Positions 24,235-26,490 of a stretch of DNA of 26,490 nt are shown in pieces. Origin of the DNA: a virus; IMG/VR virus record IMGVR_UViG_3300013102_000066, positions 1 to 26,490 of that record; one strand, 5' to 3'. Within the stretch, counting starts at the first letter, position 1. Every line of letters starts with the position of its first letter. The notes under the pieces were generated by a model. It was given only the letters and a program-made list of their open reading frames with translations. It was not told the origin of the DNA and did no database searches. The position numbers and the translations under genes were made by a program.

Positions 24235-26490
24235 CAGTTAGTCGCCCCGTCGACCAAGCTGCCGCGACGCGCAGTTGCGTCCTCGCGCTTCATCTGCGCG
24301 ACGCGGCGCGCGAACTCTTCCGACGACTCGCCCGGAAGCTGCGTAATGTTGAACGTGTTCTGCTGGTGCACGACGGTGCTACCACGGCCGCCCCGACCCG
24401 TTCCGGAAGGCATCGGCGGAGCCTTGCGGCCACTCGCCGGAGCCATGAGCGGAGGCGGCTGTGCGTCGTCGGCGGCGCCGGTGTTCCACTGCAGACCAGC
24501 GTTCCGCTCGCGGCGTGCCTTGAATAGATCAGCGGCGAACGCCCCAGGCATGGTAATCGCCTTCACGGTCGTCATCACCACGTCGCGGCGCGCTTCGGTT
24601 TCCTTCGTGGCCTGCTCCTTGCCGACTTCCATTTCGCGCTTCTTCTTGTCCAGCAGGCCCATCGCTTCAAGCGCGTCGTCGACGATGGTCACCAGGCCGT
24701 CGGCGATACCCTTGAACAAGTGATCGACATACGACTTGAAGCCGCCGAACATTTGCTTCACGCCGTCGATCATCATCCCGAAGTCGGCGGTAAATACGCC
24801 CTTCAGCACCTTGAGTGCGCCGCCGAAAATCGACTTGATGTCAGTCCACAGCGTTCCGAAAAACGCCTTCACGCCATCCCAGTGCTTGTAAATTTCGTAG
24901 GCCAACCCCGCGACCGCCGCACCGATCAGGAAGATAGGATTCAGCAACACCGCGCGACCGAGCCACATGAAGCCACGGCCGAGCGCGACGACCGACCGCC
25001 CCAGAAACCCAAGGTTGCCCGCGATTCGCGCAGCGTTGAACCGCGCGAACAGTCCCCACACCTTCAGCACCGGCGTTGCGAGCGTCGCCCAGGCGAAGGC
25101 AACGCCCGTCGTCACGACGCGCAGGCCAGTCAGTGCGAGCGCGGCGCCGACGACGCCCTTGATAAGTCCGGGGTGTTCCGCCGACCACTTCGCGAAGCGC
25201 TCGACCAGCGGCCCGGCGGACTTCAGCAGATCATTGATGGCCGGCAGCAGTGCGCTACCGATCGTTACGCTGACTTCCGTCATGCGGTTTTTTGCAATCT
25301 GCCACTGTGCGGCAGTGGTCTGCATGCGCGCCTGGAACTCGCGCGACATGCTGCCCTTTGCCGCCGCGCCGTTCGCCAACTCAAGCTGGCGCCGATACTC
25401 GTCGACGCCGTTCGCCAGCTTCGCGATCGCGCCGCCCCAATCCTTGCCGAACAGGCGGGTAACGGCCTCCATCTGCTGCTCTACGGGAAGCTTCTTGATG
25501 CGGCCCAGGACGTCAAGAATCATCGCCTGCGGGTCGTCGATCATGCCCTTCTGAAGCTGGTCGGCCGTCATGCCGAGCATCTGCACGGCGACCTGAAACC
25601 GCTTCGGGTTCATCTTCGCGACTTGCAGCTGTCGCATCATGCCGGCAGCGGCCGTGTCGGCTCGCTCGGCCGACTCGCCAAGGGTCAGCAGCGTCGACGC
25701 CAGCGCGGCGGCATTCTTCGCGGACAGCCCCATCGTCGCGGACGCGCCGGCAAGGTCGCCCTGCAGCACGCGGATGATGTCGCCGCCCTTCGACAGGGCG
25801 TTGTCGTCAAGGTAGTTGATCGCGTCGCCAAGCTCGCCGATCGCGGTCACCGGGATTTTGAAGACCCCGGCAATCTTGCCCACGCTGTCCGCCAGCTCAC
25901 CCGGCGCCTGTTCGAACGCAGTCGACATCATCGCCGCGTCGCGCACAAAGCCAATCAGGTGTTCGCGAGCGATACCCATACGGGCGCCGGCTGTCACCAT
26001 GTCGGCGATATCATTCGTCGCCAGCGGCAATTCATGGCCGAGCTGCTGAATCTGCCGCCCCATGTCGAAGTAGATTTTCGTCAGGTTGCCCGACGCGTCG
26101 CGCGCGCCGTCAACCTGCTTGGCGACGCCGAGCATCGCCGTTTCGAACTGCACCGCCTGCCGTACCGGGAACATGGTCGTCGCCGCAACGGCGCCGAACA
26201 CGCCAACAGCGCCGCGAAACTGCCCGCCGAGTTCCTGTCGGCGCGCGCGGTTCGCGTCGATGCGTGCCTGCACGTTCGCCAGCCGCGATTGCGCGCCGCG
26301 CAGCCTGTCGGCCTGGATGGCAAGGCCGGCGTACTCGCGGCGCAACCCCTCGACGCCCTTGCCCATTCGGCGGAACGTGTCGATGCTGCGGCCGAGTAGC
26401 CGCTGCCGGCGCTCGACGTTGACGATTTCCTCGCCAATTTGCTTCAGGCCGGTTTTCGTCGACGACAGCGCCGTCCGAAACGCGCCCGAC
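24234..26490 (-). CDS. Tape measure protein, P2 T-like (partial)
   Basis: Sets tail length and is threaded through the tail tube. The frame stays open to the right edge, so the 5' end is missing. At least 751 residues are in view. A coiled-coil N-terminal region (QIGEEIVNVERRQRLLGRSI, then LRGAQSRLANVQARIDANRA) precedes the phage-tail-minor-protein core (VQFETAMLGVAKQVDGARDA, MGRQIQQLGHELPLATNDIA). Hydrophobic helices follow, for example LIKGVVGAALALTGLRVVTT and FLIGAAVAGLAYEIY. An internal ATG at 26366 is not the true start. The Gly/Ser/Pro-rich C-terminus (PPPLMAPASGRKAPPMPSGT) is near the stop. Confidence 0.93.
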   Translation of the reverse strand, partial: SGAFRTALSSTKTGLKQIGEEIVNVERRQRLLGRSIDTFRRMGKGVEGLRREYAGLAIQADRLRGAQSRLANVQARIDANRARRQELGGQFRGAVGVFGAVAATTMFPVRQAVQFETAMLGVAKQVDGARDASGNLTKIYFDMGRQIQQLGHELPLATNDIADMVTAGARMGIAREHLIGFVRDAAMMSTAFEQAPGELADSVGKIAGVFKIPVTAIGELGDAINYLDDNALSKGGDIIRVLQGDLAGASATMGLSAKNAAALASTLLTLGESAERADTAAAGMMRQLQVAKMNPKRFQVAVQMLGMTADQLQKGMIDDPQAMILDVLGRIKKLPVEQQMEAVTRLFGKDWGGAIAKLANGVDEYRRQLELANGAAAKGSMSREFQARMQTTAAQWQIAKNRMTEVSVTIGSALLPAINDLLKSAGPLVERFAKWSAEHPGLIKGVVGAALALTGLRVVTTGVAFAWATLATPVLKVWGLFARFNAARIAGNLGFLGRSVVALGRGFMWLGRAVLLNPIFLIGAAVAGLAYEIYKHWDGVKAFFGTLWTDIKSIFGGALKVLKGVFTADFGMMIDGVKQMFGGFKSYVDHLFKGIADGLVTIVDDALEAMGLLDKKKREMEVGKEQATKETEARRDVVMTTVKAITMPGAFAADLFKARRERNAGLQWNTGAADDAQPPPLMAPASGRKAPPMPSGTGRGGRGSTVVHQQNTFNITQLPGESSEEFARRVAQMKREDATARRGSLVDGATN

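Larger units (their letters stand above)
1..26490. mobile_element. Temperate phage genome segment (prophage or virion form)
   Basis: Nearly every recognisable gene is a phage gene: lysis cassette, primase-helicase, recombination module, integrase with AlpA-type partner, and P2-like tail genes D, X, U and T. No host housekeeping gene is seen at either edge, so both ends of the element lie outside the window. The mosaic combines a Mu-like Mor activator, a lambda-like endolysin and a P2-like contractile-tail module, which is common in Burkholderia phages. Integrase and the attP-like region are internal, with phage genes on both sides. Confidence 0.93.

Noticed and set aside
24720-26399. Plus-strand open frame of 559 codons opposite the tape measure gene
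   Set aside because: The minus strand encodes a clear P2 T-like tape measure. The plus frame is its low-complexity shadow.

Overview
The window is part of a temperate tailed-phage genome from a high-GC host, most likely a Burkholderiales bacterium (Burkholderia or a close relative). That host call is an inference from base composition, codon use and the types of phage gene present. Almost every gene is phage-related and I see no convincing chromosomal gene.

Layout. (1) 1-2056, minus strand: a Mor-type activator, then a lysis cassette (one-TM holin-like protein, lambda R-like transglycosylase, nested Rz/Rz1), then the first codons of a gene running off the left edge. (2) 2057-2520: a non-coding control region with GAGTAYG iterons, an AT-rich core, palindromes and a 13-bp inverted repeat. 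(3) 2571-9082, minus strand: accessory/early operons of small, mostly unknown genes chained by 4-bp start/stop overlaps. They include a C5 cytosine methyltransferase, a NUMOD4 protein and a dNMP kinase. (4) 9160-15692, minus strand: replication genes, namely a Toprim/VapE-like primase-helicase, HTH protein, VRR-NUC nuclease, miniature P-loop protein, ParB-like protein and SF2 helicase. (5) 15802-19181, plus strand: a recombination operon (RecE-like exonuclease, Sak4-like ATPase, SSB). (6) 19231-21011: an AlpA-type excisionase/regulator, a tyrosine integrase and an attP-like region. (7) 21146-21823: a SprT-like metalloprotease. (8) About 21836-22500, minus strand: an RNA locus with its own consensus-like promoter, a tRNA-Ala(UGC)-like gene and repeated hairpins. 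(9) 22504 to the right edge, minus strand: P2-type tail genes D, X, U and the tape measure.

On a circular map the late genes could form one leftward unit: Mor, lysis, (off-window head and tail genes), tape measure, U, X, D. The integrase and attP-like region have phage genes on both sides. This fits a virion or circular phage sequence, or an unusual attachment layout, better than a prophage cut at attP beside int.

The main undescribed content is regulatory. A 14-bp palindrome built on TTACGCGCGTAA sits in or beside the -35/-10 spacer of four leftward promoters. A second element, consensus TCCCTSTYATCCTGM, precedes seven transcription units. Phased GGACGC arrays lie at the alpA promoter and in the attP-like region. 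Three tandem DnaA boxes are embedded in the Rz1 gene, and iterons lie upstream of the late operon. No CI-type repressor gene is recognisable in the window.
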